Made by a program: the position numbers and the translations under genes. A stretch of DNA of 64,000 nt, from assembly GCA_002205965.3 (NCBI GenBank), contig NADL03000657.1, positions 372,001-436,000 on the forward strand. The letters are read 5' to 3'. Within the stretch, counting starts at the first letter, position 1. Each line of letters begins with the position of its first letter. This document shows positions 33,805 to 46,099 of the stretch, piece after piece. The DNA is from Kappaphycus alvarezii (lineage: Eukaryota; Rhodophyta; Florideophyceae; Gigartinales; Solieriaceae). Below the pieces are notes generated by a model. That model had not been told where the DNA came from, made no database searches, and was given only the letters and a program-made list of their open reading frames with translations.

Positions 33805-36640
33805 TACTGTCTATCCGACCAAGCGCTGTCCTCATATGAGGACAAAAAATAGGAAGTACTGTAATGTGGTAGTCAAATAATTTTTTTTGTCCCAATAAAT
33901 ATAAGTAAAAAAAGTTGCACTGTAAAGAGTTATTTACAGGAGTGTTCGACTGACCGACATACTGAAGATTCAATTGGTTCCAACTTTGTATACTCCCAGT
34001 CACTTCCTCACATCCATCACTGAGATGGTGGCCTATGATGCGAATCCTTGTTTGCTGACCCAGAGATCGTGACTTTAATTCTCGCTGAGGTTCTGAAAAA
34101 AGTCCGAAAATTCCAACGGGAATTCGACTGGTTGTGAAAAAGCTGCTGTCTCATTGCGCCATTAGGCATCCACTTGAACATGAGACAGAATAAGGTGAAA
34201 TCTCATAAAGGGGTAATTCAGTACGCCATAGACAGCACCAAACTTCGCAAGTCAGATGACGCAAGTACAATCAGTAGGGAGCTTAACAAATAGAACTCAT
34301 TGATCATTTTTTGCTTTTAAAACAAAAAGTCGCACTATTTTATATCAACTTGGAATCCTAATTGAGATCCCTATGATGTTTCTCACGCACGTGGTCCATG
34401 AAGCAACACCTTTCTGTGCTCGCGTGACAGAAATAAACATCACAAAGACCATTGTCACGGCAAGTAAAACAAAGAACGTTTGACTTACCGACCTTACAAA
34501 CTCGACAGCGACCTTGGCAAGATGCGTTAGTATACTCACCGTTACTCAATTTCCTCTTCTTGTTAGTTGCAGCAAGATGAGTTCCAATCCCTGAAACATG
34601 TTCCAATATATCACTGTCATCCTCATTTTGTAAGCAGTTAGATGCCCTACGTGATCTCGAATAAAAACTTATTCTCAATAAGTTCTTCGGGAAGCATCTC
34701 ATAAAACTTATATTGTGATACGCAGAGTCTTGGACCAAACAAATACTTGTATAGTAAAAATGAATCAACAATTATGATCGATAGGAGAGAGGAATTGACC
34801 CTGAGCGACCAATCTTTGACTTCCAATTTCTTCTCAATTCCAAGAGTATCTTGTCTACATCTGTTGTGGCGATCGACTTGGGAACACGTGTCGTAGTACC
34901 TCTCCACAACATCTGGAACTGAAATCTCGAATTCCACTTTCCTTGTCTCGCCATCGACAGTTCTCCATCTTTCTCTACAAATTGGGGTTCTCTGATTGGT
35001 TATGTGGCAACTGCTGACGGAATATCTTCCTTATATATCCTCCCACAACATAGACATTAAATATTTGTTGGTTTCAGGATTCTTCGAAACCATCGAGATA
35101 TGATCTCCGCGCTCCATGAGCTGCTGTGACGACAAATGTTGCATCGGAAATTCGTTAACCGCATTCTTGACCACACCAATAAATCTCGTTCCATATCTCA
35201 TCAAGGCTTCCGCAGTTGACACCGATGCAAAAAATGTATCCCCACCTACGACGCGACCCATCTTAAGCCAAGGTTGAACAAGACGAAGTGTAAGGGCGGT
35301 GGTGTGACAGAATTGCTTTGTGAAGTCACGCCGAAGGCCACCCGTTTTCCCTATCACGAGCTCCAATCTCGACATTATTTCAGACTGGCCACATGCAGAA
35401 GCCTTCAATTCGCAGCCATTTTTGGGCTTTCTGCCATAGGCAACGTAATGTGGGAATCCTTTTTTGATCCAATCTCCACCGAGACCATTCCATCTGCTAA
35501 TACTTTCATCGACGCAGATATGCGAAGATGGCGTGACATATTGCTTGCGGTGGTCATTGATGGCCTTCAAAAATCCACTTACCAGAGATCATCTCGAGTC
35601 ATCCAAGGGCCTTTTGCTCCGGTTCAGAAGTGTGACTGAAGCAAATGTTTGGCAGAATCAGCTCAAACCTTCTACGTGACATGATCTTTCCAAAAATTGG
35701 TGCTGAAATGTACTTCGAACCATATTAACTCCAGAGGTCGCGGCGGTTTGAAAATGAAAACCTTATTATAAGTATGGGAATCTCAAAAAACTTCAATCTC
35801 TCTCCTGACGAGACGGAATGATTTCCAATGGCATTCAATCGATCATTTGTACGGTCACGCATGACGGTAAGGTGACGGAGCGGAAACATGCTCATAAAGC
35901 ATTCAAATGGCGATAAATCTCGAGGAGCACATCCATACGCGAGAGTATTACCAAAGTAGCCAATTAATTTGCAGCTTTTTGCTGATACACTTTCACTAAT
36001 AGGTGTGAAAACCTCCTGATTGGTCCATGATCGTCCGTGAGAAAAAACCGGTGCATCTGATTGATGCGCCTTGAAATCATCAGAATTCCCATCTGATAAG
36101 ACGAAGACGGTTGAGGAGCGCCCAAACCTTCATATGCCGCTTCGTTTGTCAATTTTCATTCCTCCACTACGACGTCGGTTGGAGTTAATACTATTTTGAT
36201 TTTAACAATCTTCAACTGGCAGTTTTTAGACGATCACGAAGCTTCCAAATTGCCTCCACTGACTTCTTTCTTCGACCGCTTACAATGTCGATGTGGACAG
36301 CAATAACCGTTCTAGCGAGCAATTTCTTTTTCCAAGCTAACCCGTACAGGCGCTCACATTCTGCAGCTGACGTAACAAGGAAAGCACGGCAGTGAATGGG
36401 ATTTCCTAAAACGGTTTGTGGGTCCATTTATGTGAAAATTGAGGGGATAGTCGATTGGAATCGAGTCAGAAAAGTTGGTCCTGCGTTGAACAGAGTGAGA
36501 ATTCTCGAAAAGTTTGTTTTGATCGAGTACCTAAAGGTTTAATAGAGTACGTGGGAACTAAGAAAAGGCTGCTAGAATTTTTTTAAAAAAATAGTTTGTA
36601 AAAGTTGTCCTCAAATGAGGACAATGGTCTAATGGACATT
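33805..36640 (-). mobile_element. piggyBac-like transposon, copy B
   Basis: The left end (CTACTGTCTATCCGACC followed by GTCCTCATATGAGGACA at about 33829-33845) and the right end (TTGTCCTCAAATGAGGACAA at 36605-36624, then TGGTCTAATGGACATTAG) form imperfect terminal inverted repeats, each with a 20-base near-palindrome. A transposase remnant on the minus strand fills the middle. No TTAA is visible directly at the ends, so the target preference may differ from classic piggyBac or have decayed. Confidence 0.75.
34345..36427 (-). pseudogene. piggyBac-like transposase (copy B), stops and frameshifts
   Basis: The best open stretch (35570-35031) has SSHICVDESISRWNGLGGDWIKKGFPHY-type sequence with the first Asp in CVDES, and later GRVVGGDTFFASVSTAEALMRYGTRFIGVV with the second Asp in GGDTFF. 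A second piece (34937-34647) has ERYYDTCSQVDRHNR, a good third Asp, then KDWSLRVNSSLL. A third (to 34358) has CRVCKVGKSNVLCFTCRDNGLC and further Cys/His, the C-terminal zinc domain. All three acidic residues survive, but stops separate the pieces. Confidence 0.8.
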
Positions 36641-38264
36641 AGTAGAGACAGATAATCCTGAAAACATCCGAAACAACTGCAATGGGATGTTGTTTGAACA
36701 GCCTGTCCACGATGATCTGCGCGCCCTCCAATGATCGGATCTTACTGTCTGGGATTGCTTTGCAAAATTCTTTTTTTGCGTCCATACATTTGTACCTGCA
36801 ACATTATTCCACGGGCCTTCGGAGCAATTTTGTTGCTGTTCGAGTGTCATAGCGTATCGTGAAACGTCTACCACAAAGAAACTGCTTCTGAATAAATTTA
36901 CTGACTCCCCTTCCCGTCTGTCCAAGGAACTGTTCGAAGGTCCCAAGAATACTTCGGCCGCGATGGGAGCGATGCTAAGATTTCCCGGCCGACAACTATC
37001 AAAAAACGGTAGAGAGCTAGACTTATGGCTGCAGAAATAAACAGTACTTACTGGGTTCGACCTGCCTCGCCAGTTGAGCTACAGATTTGCGTTCGAACGT
37101 CGCGCTTATAATTGCGTTCTTCGACGGCTCTACGCTATCTCCTGTGTGCATGCGCATACGAATTCCGCGTAGATGCAGCGGCTATCTACTGCGCGGATGC
37201 GAGGTGATTACACGCGAACTGTGGAATAGCAGCCCTCCGTGAAGATATCGGCTAGGTTCCATTTTTGATAAACGGCGTACTGTAGACCTAGCCTGCATTT
37301 TCGTATGCGGCGCAGTATGCGGCTGCATTGTACTGCAGCCCTTGATCGCGTTTGCGTATGCAGCCAGCACAGTACGCGGTTGCATGCTTCATTACGGTTT
37401 CATAGGCTGGCTTTCATTCTGAGGAAAGCCACAAAGTCATCAAAGATGGAGTTGCGAGCCTCGAGGAATTGAATCCAGGCGGTGAGGTAGAGCAGTGGAT
37501 GGTGTCCATCAATGGTCGTTGTACAATATGTGAGGTCATGCCAAAATATAACCTTCGTATACTTGTAGGAGCGTTTGACCGTTTGCTACAGCTTGGCATA
37601 TCTACAGGATACCAGCCCAATGATATCTTTCAAATAATGAAACCCATAAAACTCACGTCCTTTAAGAGATCAGCAGTGCACCAGATCACCTTGGAATGAC
37701 TTGAGATCAGCTACAATACATGCAGTATGAGGCTATGATTCTGCTTTGGCGTGCCTTCAAGTGAAACATTCCTCAATCTCTTCAGTATCTCTATTGTTCT
37801 TACTGCCAAGGTGGCATTTTAGGCAGAGTTGTTCCTCCCGTATTAATTTTTGTGTATGCCCTTGTGGGTCGAGTTTTGTTTCCTGGATTGCTTTAGGATA
37901 GATCGAGTATATCTTCCAGGAGCAAGACACCAGACAATTCCTAATACTGCCACATGAGCTGCGACGTCGCGTCGCAGCGCATAAGCGCTGTGTGCTTTAC
38001 GTAATTGGCCTAAGGCGAGCTGAAAAGGATGCTGTACTGGACGAAACGGACACCGAAGCATGTCTTTGTACGTGGAAAAATCGTAAGAGTTTGATAATTA
38101 ATATAAAGAGCAATAAGGAAAAAATCTTACTAGCTCTTTATTGGTATGGCAAAGATGTACTGGAGTGAAGTGAATGGTAGGGCTTGATTGAATAGACGTA
38201 AAATAGACAGGAAACATTTGTAAGTTGTACACTTCGAGGCTTAAACCTTCACTCATGTACACGC
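36641..38264. other. no firm gene
   Basis: A stretch at 37100-37400 is rich in GCAT palindromic words (GCATGCGCATACG, GTACGCGGTTGCATGC) and looks like a degenerate simple repeat. Bases 37850-37925 contain a relative of the F1/F2-associated motif (AGTATATCTTCCAGGAGCAA, shared with 62560-62580). No coding region is supported. Confidence 0.45.
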
Positions 38265-38707
38265 TGATAGGGGTTAGTCGGCGGGGGAAGAGATCCTCAG
38301 AACCAATTACCCTGAGAAGGAGGTGTTGCGAGAGACAAAAGTGCTACCGTGGTATTGTTGAACGAAAAAAAGGGAGTGTGTGTAGAAGAAAGTTGAAGAA
38401 GCTACAAGCAAGTATAAAAGGGGCAGGGTCTACCACCGACGATCTGAGACCAGCGTAAGAAAACGTTTTCTTGGGTCTGAAGTTGACTCTCAACTTCCTA
38501 AATATTTGGGGCTGGGCTTGAAGTGGTCTGCCAACTTGCTTGATCTCTCCATGAGGAAGCAGTTTACGCAGCTTATATAGACTTTTGGCTACCCCTAAAG
38601 TCCTAACAAAACTACAGAACGTACCAGGAAATGCACAAAAACAATCTGTTTGGATGACATACTCTAAACAAAAGATACTTCAGAAAATAACAATCCATGA
38701 GGTCCTC

Positions 38708-39227
38708 TTATTTCCCATTCTCTAAATCAGATCCAAACAACTCCTCTGAAATAACCATGCTGTCCAAGCAGTCCCCACAACTTTCTGCGAATGGCTCACA
38801 GATATCTATTCCCCTTGGGAGATATCTAGACTACTAAAGATATCTCCATCCGGTTCCATCGTGGGCACAACTTGATCCATACTCTCCATTCCAGGCCCCA
38901 CCAGTCCAACACTTTCCATGCCCCCTGTTCCCTCCTCCTCCTTCTCCTCCTCCTCCTCCTCCTGAGCCTCGTACACTAGCTCAGGGGCTAACCATTCCTC
39001 GAAGGACTCCCGCTCTCCTCCTCGACCTTCTCAGCCTCTCCCTCACTTACCTCCCTCGCTTCTTCTTCTATGAAGAGGCGGCGAACAAACTCGATGATTT
39101 GTTTCTTTGTTTGCCGCCAGATGTAGTCGTCTGCAGCGGTTGGCCCGTAGGCGGCGAGACGAAGGCCATTGATGGGACGGGAAGGGCGGTCTTTGGAAAT
39201 AGGGACAGAGGGGCGAAGGTTGTTCAT
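38708..39227 (-). pseudogene. LTR-encoded acidic protein, frameshifted copy
   Basis: It starts at the same ATG as the intact copy: MNNLRPSVPISKDRPSRPIN, then DDYIWRQTKKQIIEFVRRLFIEEEAREV, a frameshift in the EESFEEW block, an acidic Glu microsatellite, and a terminal part reading QVVPTMEPDGDIFSSLDIS and LFGSDLENGK with one stop in between. The AGGTAAGT at the EAREV codons is conserved. A TATA-like ATTTAAA lies about 110 bases upstream. Confidence 0.8.
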
Positions 39228-39598
39228 TTTGATAGACTTTGGGGAACGGGAGGCAATGTAGGGTGTTTTGGGTGTGTGGGGGGAGAGGTTTGATGAGTAA
39301 AATGATCAGGGGCATTTGGAACTTAGAATAAAGGGGTTTAAATATGCTCCCGGGGCAGGTTCTATAGATTAGGAATAGGTAAAATAAATCTGCAAGGGAT
39401 TTTTCAGTAGTGCATTTGCGCCCTTCTTCTCAAAAAAGGCGAATTTGGAGGAGGAGGTAAGCTAAAAGGGAAAAGGGACTTGATTCGGGGTCGATTCAGA
39501 TGGTTAAATACAGTATAAAAATATCTAGATAAAATGGAAGTAAATTTGGAAATGACGGTGGGAGAAGCTAGGGGCGAGATCGTTGTAGGTTGCTGGAT

Positions 39599-39686
39599 TA
39601 CACGAAGGGAGGACCATTTCTTGTATTACATGAAGGGAGGACCATTCCCTGTATTACATGAAGGAAGGACCATTTCCTGTATTACA
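39599..39686 (-). repeat. 27-bp tandem repeats at the LTR 5' end
   Basis: Three units of a TGTATTACATGAAGGGAGGACCATTTCC-type repeat lie at the LTR start. The same unit occurs at the beginning of both LTRs of the complete element. It may be a protein-binding array in U3. Confidence 0.75.
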
Positions 39687-41998
39687 TTCGGTTCAGATCT
39701 GGACATGTTTAGTTGTGTTACTCTATCTGATTAAGCATTTTCAAGTCTTTGTGAAGAAGAGTTGCACGAGAAAAGCTTCGTCTATTGCCCTGGCTATCTC
39801 AACTGTCGGCCTTTTATGAGCTCTCGAAGATTAGGAATTGATACCACTAGAGGGGATACGCTGTCATCTTTTCGCGTCAAACTCGAAAATAGTTCGACAG
39901 GTTCCGAAACGGTTCGACAGGTTTCGAAAACTGTTCGACAAACTGTTACAGAGGTGGAAGTGGGTCAGTCCCGAGTTCACGTCGCTCCGAATGGAGCAAT
40001 ACTGGGCTTGTCCTAATAGAGCTCGAGCGCCAATAGTCAACAGTAGGAAGTTTGTCGTGCCTTGCTGTTTCAAAAAGAGGCCAGTTATCAAGGTGCATAT
40101 CAATATGTTCTTCTGCGAACTAAAAAAGCAGTGCATATCCATTTTATTGGATCTACTTATCACGCAATTTGGAAAGGAGGGTATTCGGAAGTAGGTACTG
40201 GGTAATAAAATGAATTACATAAATTACATCTAAAGGGAGGATATTTTGGAGAGAGACTGAAAAAGTGTTCCCAAAACGCATACCTGACTGTAAAATTTTA
40301 AATAGCTGCCCCCTTGGTCTTCGTAAAATAGCCGTCCTACATCTGTCATCAAAAAAGCACCCAATTCCCCCTTCCCTTTGAATTTCTGCTCTATCCCAGA
40401 GGAAATCATTCGGTGTATTAATGCTTGAGAAATAGGGTCGGCAGTGCTTTCAAGTATATTGGTAGCCATGGGACAATAATGAGGAACTATGAAAAGGCCT
40501 TAAATCCTTAGACACCTGGCTCAAGCTCTTCAAACAGGCAGACAAAATTAGACGTAGCAGCAACTCTTGGCTCTAGTAGATAATTGATTTTGTTTACAAG
40601 CACCTAACACACGGAATAGATTACGAAAAAAAACATTTTGATGTTTGAAAAATAGAGTTTGTGTTTGCTACAAGAGTTCAAAGGGCTGAAAAATTAGGAA
40701 ATTGTGGATTAGAGCACTTTGGAAGAAATATACCAAACATTACAATACAGGAGTTCTTTGTAATGCGGTTCAAAATCCGCATTCATCCCAGAAGAAACGT
40801 TGACTCCATGCTCCGTTACAATAACTACCATTAAAAGCGACCTGTAAGAAATAGAGAACAGAGCAAGTGCAGTTTTTCTTCGTAATGCAATTGCACGCAA
40901 GACAATGTTCATGGAAAAATATTTTAATTTTACTGAATAATGTGTGGAAGCGTACATGGCAATACATGTTTCTCTTCTCGTGCTTCTGAATACCCCGTTT
41001 TCTCAACTGATTTCACTCCAATACTTGCATGCATAGTGACTAGTCTCCAGCACGTTGCTTAGTGGTGAGTGGTGCTGGTTTGGTTCAAATAGTGCAAAGG
41101 TTGGGTGTCCTATGCGCTTTCGACCCTTACGATGATCTAGGCGTGTTGCTTATTTCTTCCTTTGCAAGCTCATGGCCATTATGGTTAGTTTCCTCAGCAA
41201 CAACTGGCCTTACTTCCGGAAATGATTCTTATTTCTAAATATTAAAGTATCTGAGCACCCGTCTAAATCTAGCAGGCGACTGAGAGCTCTTTTCTCAGAC
41301 TTTGCTCGTCAGGATACTCCTAAAGGCATTAAACAGAATACTTTCATGCCTCGATAGGGTGGGATGAAATTGAAATTCTCATTTAGCGCTGTTGGACGAG
41401 CCGGTCCATGTCATGTTTGAGGTGGAGTCAGTAGAAAAAGGCTTGTTTCCGATGACCGCTTGCGAATACCTCGGGCGTTTGATTTCACTAGACTGGTTGC
41501 ATTCTCCAAAAAGAAGGGGAATGATGGGATAGTTTACTTTTTCGTCTGAAAATTCTAACGGAGGGAGTCTAAGCGGAGTTTGGAGGGAAGGAAAAGAGAA
41601 AATACAAACTCGTCTGTGCCTCTGTCACTCTGTGACTATATCGACTAAAAAGCGGGAAAAGGTTTCGGTGTTTTACTCTTGGAATATGTATTCGATCTAT
41701 TCTGAGGTTTTCCACAGAACCACAATCGGCTCAAAAGGGTTTGGCGACACAGTAACGAGTTAATGTAAGAGGAAAGCTCGTCTCGCTCGTAAGTGGAAAG
41801 AAATTGTCGCAGTAATGCAATTACTTACTCAATTATTGGCATTGCTGCATTGGCTGCCGTCTGGATTGCTGAGGCGCGGCAAACAATGTTCGCTTGTCAC
41901 ACGGCAAGACTGGTTCAAAATAACTCCAGTCGTTTGTTGGATGGGATTCTCAGCCACACCTAAGGCCAGTACTTGATGTACCTATATTCCAAGGAATC
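39687..41998. other. no recognisable gene
   Basis: There is one F2-type tail copy at 41672-41760 (GAGGTTTTCCACAGAACCAC, GGCGACACAGTAACG). A short plus-strand phrase near 41397-41500 looks codon-like but has no relative here. Nothing else can be supported. Confidence 0.45.
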
Positions 41999-43507
41999 AG
42001 ATGGAAGTAAATCGTCGGGAAGAGAGATATTCAGAACCAAATACCCCAAGAAGGAGGTATTGCAAGCGACAAAGGTGCTACCGTGGTACAGTTGAACGAA
42101 CAAAAATTAGTGTATATGGAAGAAAGTTGAGAGAGATACAAGCAAGGATGGAAGGTGCAGTGTCTACCACTGATGATCCACGAACAGCGTGGAAAAATTT
42201 TTCTAGGGTCTAGAGTCGACTCTTAACTTCCTACTACTTGGGACTTGACTTGAAGTTGTCTATCAACTTGGTTAATCTCTCCATGCGGAAGCAGTTTACT
42301 CAGCTTCTATAGACTTTTGGCTACCCCTAAAGTCCGAAGGAAAATAAAAACGATACAAGAAAATGCATAAAAACAATTTTTGTGGACGATGAACTTAAAA
42401 AAAGGATACCTAAGAAACTAGAAATCAATGAGGTCCTCTCATTTCTTATTCTCTAAATCAGATCCAAACAACTCCTCCAAAATATCCTCGCTGCCCAAGC
42501 AGTCCACAAATATATCTGCGAACGGCTCATAGCTCTCTATTTCCCCCTGGGACATATACGAACTACTAAAGATATCTCCATCCTGTTCTAGCGACAACAT
42601 CACATGTTCCATACTCTTCAGTTCAGGCCCCACAAACTCCAAAAATTTCCATGTCCCCTTTTCCCTCATCAACCTCGTCCTCGTCCTCATCATTCTACTT
42701 GTCCTCCTCTTTTTCCTCTTCCTTCTTCTCCTCCTGTTCCTCCTGTTTCTCCTCTTCATCCTCCGTGTAATTAACCTCGTAGACTTATTCAGGAGCTACC
42801 CACTCCTCGAACGTCTCCCCAGTTCCTTCTTCGATGTCCCCTACCACCCCTTACATATGTCCTCCGCGTCATCCCCAATAAAAAGGCGACGCACTAATTC
42901 GATCAACTTCTTTCTGTTTTTTCTGCGCAAGTAGTCATCACGGTCAGTAGGTCCGAATAGGAGTAAGGGAATAGAGTTTAGGGGGCGAAGATGGCATTTT
43001 TTGGAAATGACTTTGAAGGGGAATAGATTTTTCGTTTTGGTAGGTTTTGGGGAATGAGAGGCAATAGATTGTGCTTTGGGTGTGTGGGGGGAGAGAATTG
43101 ATGAGCAAAATGATCCGGGACATTTGGAACTTGGAATAAAGGGGGTAAAATAGGCTCCTTAGGAAGGTTCTATAGATTATAAATGGGTAAAATAAATTTG
43201 CAAGGGATTCTGTAGTAGTACACTTACGCTATTTTTCTGAAAAAAGCGAATTTGGAGAAGCACGTAAGCAAAAATGGGAAAAGAACTTGATTCGGGATCG
43301 ATTCAGAGGGGTAGATACAGGATGAAAATATCTAGATAAAATGGAATTAAATTTGGAGGGGACCGCGGTAATGATAAGCAATGCTCTGGGAGGACGAGGA
43401 AGGACCGGAACTATAAGCAATTTTGGACAATAGGAGGTAGTGCAGTGAAACAAATATTTGTAGATGACAGCGACAAAAAATCCGCTCCTATCAGCACGCG
43501 CCTAACA
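41999..43507 (-). mobile_element. solo LTR (1509 bp), subfamily B
   Basis: It is flanked by the perfect 5-bp duplication GAATC (41994-41998 and 43508-43512). The coding-strand start is TGTTAGGCGCGTGCTGATAG; the end has CT in place of the usual CA. It aligns with the 17906-19434 LTR over its whole length. It contains ORF remnants and a damaged second TATA box (TATAGAAG). Confidence 0.9.
42439..43035 (-). pseudogene. LTR-encoded acidic protein, degraded copy
   Basis: The ancestral ATG is ACG (43035-43033). Fragments read GPTDRDDYLRRKNRKKLIELV and RRLFIGDD, then a shifted linker read as Arg/Lys repeats, then DGDIFSSSYMSQGEIESYEPFADIF and ILEELFGSDLENKK. The C-terminal block is preserved while the middle is broken. 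Confidence 0.7.
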
Positions 43508-43689
43508 GAATCTCCATTCTCAATGTATGTCAGTATATACTCCCCCTGTCGTTCTTGCTGGCCTCCGAGCCTCTTCTTCCCCCACCTGTCTGACTTCCAG
43601 ACAACCGTTACTGCTGAGATCTCAAAGGCGCTTCCCGCCAAACATCTCTCTTTCGTCGAACTCTCCTCCCCTTAAGGCTCCCAGATACT

Positions 43690-44815
43690 CCGCCGCATAT
43701 TTTTAACGCTTCTTCCCACACCTCCCGACACTTTCACAGCCTAAGACACAGCCATCTCTGTACCAGGGCCGCTCCTGAAGTCTGGCGAACCATAGTTTGC
43801 CTCCGTCTTGGATTCTCCATTTTCTTTGGCACCTATTGCGCCGCCGCCTACTTCCGCACTGTACTCACCCTTTATTCCTTCTGACACCACGCCTCTGTCT
43901 GGCCCTGAGCAAACGGCTCTATTCGGCGCGACAACTGTGTTCGTGACCGCCTTATTTCTGAGCTATCACTCTGATCAATTGGAATTCGCCCTGTCCGGGA
44001 ATGGACCTTCCCGCAAGACTTGCCCCGACCCTCCAACTCTCGTCGGTGCCTCAACATCTGCCTCCATGATGACCAGTTCTCTCCCGTCTCGCAGGGCTAC
44101 GACGTCACTGTCATCAGACCCCACTCCGCTCCATAAGCCTAACAACGGATCCACACACCCCTCGGTGCCCTTACTGCATCTGAGCGCGCGAAATCTCTCC
44201 GCTGTGGCCACAACTGCGCCGAACTAGGTATCGACTTCTACCCGATGGCTTTCGATATATAACGGTCTTCCGGTCCCTGTGCCGAACGAGGTCTGTCCAG
44301 AATTGCTGAGTACATCGCTCTACGGAAAAGCAGTAGCCCTACTTTCGAGCGCGATCGTTTGTTCACGGTTATTAGTTCGCTTATACAACAACGAACTTCT
44401 GTCGCGAACAACCGACGATAATTCAACCGCTTCTGGCTCGGATATATTTTTCCCCTTTTGAGGGCGGCTAGCCTCCCCTTTCTTGCTTGGGAAATTCTTC
44501 TTCTTCTTCTTAAAATGAAGTTGGAATTGAGTGAATAAGCTCTACGTGTTGCGGTGCGCGACAAATTACGGATGCTGCACATGTTGACCAGATTTAGTAG
44601 CTAAGCTTCTGATACAGGCGAGGTCTCACTCCTCTAGGCACGACGCAGCAGCCGCCATGTCCAGTACGGCCTGTTGCGTGGCTGGCCTGAAAGTAGCATT
44701 TCAGGGAGCGTAGGTCCTTCCCCCTTACCGTGTTAGCATACCCTTTTGGAGTCAATTGTGGTTGTCTGGAAAACCATGGGATAAATCGGATACATCTTAC
44801 AAGAGTAAAACACCC
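43690..44815 (+). pseudogene. F2 retroelement fragment with tail
   Basis: Reading in shifting frames: RAAPEVWRTIVCLRLGFS (43770), GYDVTVIRPHSAP (44098), ERAKSLRCGHNCAELGIDFY (44175) and RHDAAAAMSSTACCVAGLKV (44640). The order matches RT C-terminal regions with a DVTV-type nuclease-like segment. After the last codons, bases 44712-44812 are the F2 tail (reverse orientation of 50290-50385), which confirms the direction. Confidence 0.6.
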
Positions 44816-45369
44816 AAACCTTCCCTCCTCCTCCAGTCGAGCATCCGATACGAGACGTTACTGCTGCCGCGTATGTCTCTATAACCTTGGATGTTTCTAA
44901 AGAGGGTGTTCCTAACTAGTCGAAGACTAGTCGTACAAAATCTCATCCTATCCTTGATCGTCCCGGCATTGCCTCGCCTGCAATCTCTGCCTCTTTCGTA
45001 GCCAAATCTCTCTTCTTCCGCTTTCCTGCTGCGTTTGCAACAGATCACGCTTCTCGTGCTGTCACTGACTTTTAGCTCTCTTGGAACAGGGATGATACAG
45101 ACACCTCATACGCCACTGGGAGAGGGAACTGTTTTTTTATATCAGATCTTGGGTACAACAGAATTTCTGCGGATCGTGCGCTCAGTGGAGGAAGTATGTA
45201 CTTCACTTCGTATTGAACGTTTACTCCTGCTGCCTTGAAAAGCTCTCGGCCAGATACTTTTACCACCGCTGTGTGACGGTTGGTCTATCCGAGACCTTTG
45301 TGCACGGTAAAAGCTGGGAGAAAAGGCGTTTTGCACCATCATGAAGCCATTTGATTTCACCAAAAAGGT
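44816..45369. other. no firm gene
   Basis: No motif is recognised in this stretch beyond a short shared phrase at its left edge. Confidence 0.4.
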
Positions 45370-45475
45370 GGTGCTAAATCTTTATTGGTTTTAAAATGTT
45401 GCACAGAAGCGTGAGGAGGGTATTTATAAACTAGCTACTGATACGGGCGGTGAGTAGAAACCTATCGCGCCTGTA
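45370..45475 (-). repeat. F1 3' end copy
   Basis: Bases 45397-45470 (TTGCACAGAAGCGTGAGGAG, TATTTATAAAC, ACCTATCGCGCCTG) match 20343-20432 and the reverse complement of 51818-51893, the 3' end of F1 copies. The coding part that should follow to the right is absent. Confidence 0.6.
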
Positions 45476-45879
45476 TTATTATACATACAAAAATGGCGAA
45501 AAAAAGGAAAAATATGCTGCGCTGGCTGAGTTGCCTTGCTGCACTGGCAGAGCTGGCCTGCTGCAATGGCTGTGCAGTATTTCAGAATTTACTTTCAACT
45601 TTTCCAATACTCACAGTAAAAAAAACCATATTTACCATTTTTTACTAAAGTAAGTATACCAACTCATTCAAGTAAACCCAATTTAACCCGACTTCACCCG
45701 ATTTACCCCCTTTCAATTAGTTTTAGAGGGATGCTGTGCACTGTACAGTACCTGTGCTGCACTGGAATAAATACTGCACAGATGATACATAGATCAGGGT
45801 TTCAAACTGTATAAAAATAGGGAAGATGGAATGCCCTTGGCACCGGTCATGGTGCAGAAGGAGTATACTTCTCGGTGTT

Positions 45880-46050
45880 CTAGTGTCTATTGGACCATTG
45901 TCCTCATATGAGGACAACTTTTAGCGCTTTTTTTTCAATACAAATTTTTTTCCTTAGCGCACTTTTCGTCCTCCGCATTAGTTCATGAGTGCAGATGGCC
46001 GATTAAAACAAAATTTTCAAGATTTTTGACCACGGTGAAGGATAGAGCAG
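45880..46050 (+). mobile_element. end fragment of a third piggyBac-like element
   Basis: CTAGTGTCTATTGGACC at 45881 is followed by a perfect 20-base palindrome (45893-45912) and then a T-rich stretch and GATTAAAACAAAATTTTC. The order and bases match the reverse complement of the right end of copy B (36640 down to 36490). It is cut at about 46050 by the F2 fragment. Confidence 0.75.
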
Positions 46051-46099
46051 TATTCTGAGAGCTCCAGCTGCCGGTCAAACCGAAAGATAACCCAAGGAA

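Larger units (their letters stand above)
38265..39686 (-). mobile_element. solo LTR (about 1420 bp), subfamily A
   Basis: On the coding strand it begins TGTAATACAGGAAATGGTCC (39686 downward) and ends CCCCTATCA (38265). It aligns along its length with the LTRs at 52455-53902 and 59986-61434. The 5' end has three tandem units of about 27 bp (39599-39686). The flanking five bases (CACGC, TTCGG) do not match, so it may result from recombination between different insertions. Confidence 0.88.

Noticed and set aside
37041..37110. tRNA-like words (TAGCTCAACTGG and GGTCGAACCC) on the minus strand
   Set aside because: The two boxes are only about 10 bases apart and no cloverleaf can be drawn, so this is not a tRNA gene.
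38255..38264. Target duplication for the 38265-39686 solo LTR
   Set aside because: The flanking five-mers (CACGC and TTCGG) do not match.
41060..41110. A-box/B-box-like words (GCTTAGTGG, GGTTCAAAT)
   Set aside because: The spacing is too short for anticodon and variable arms.
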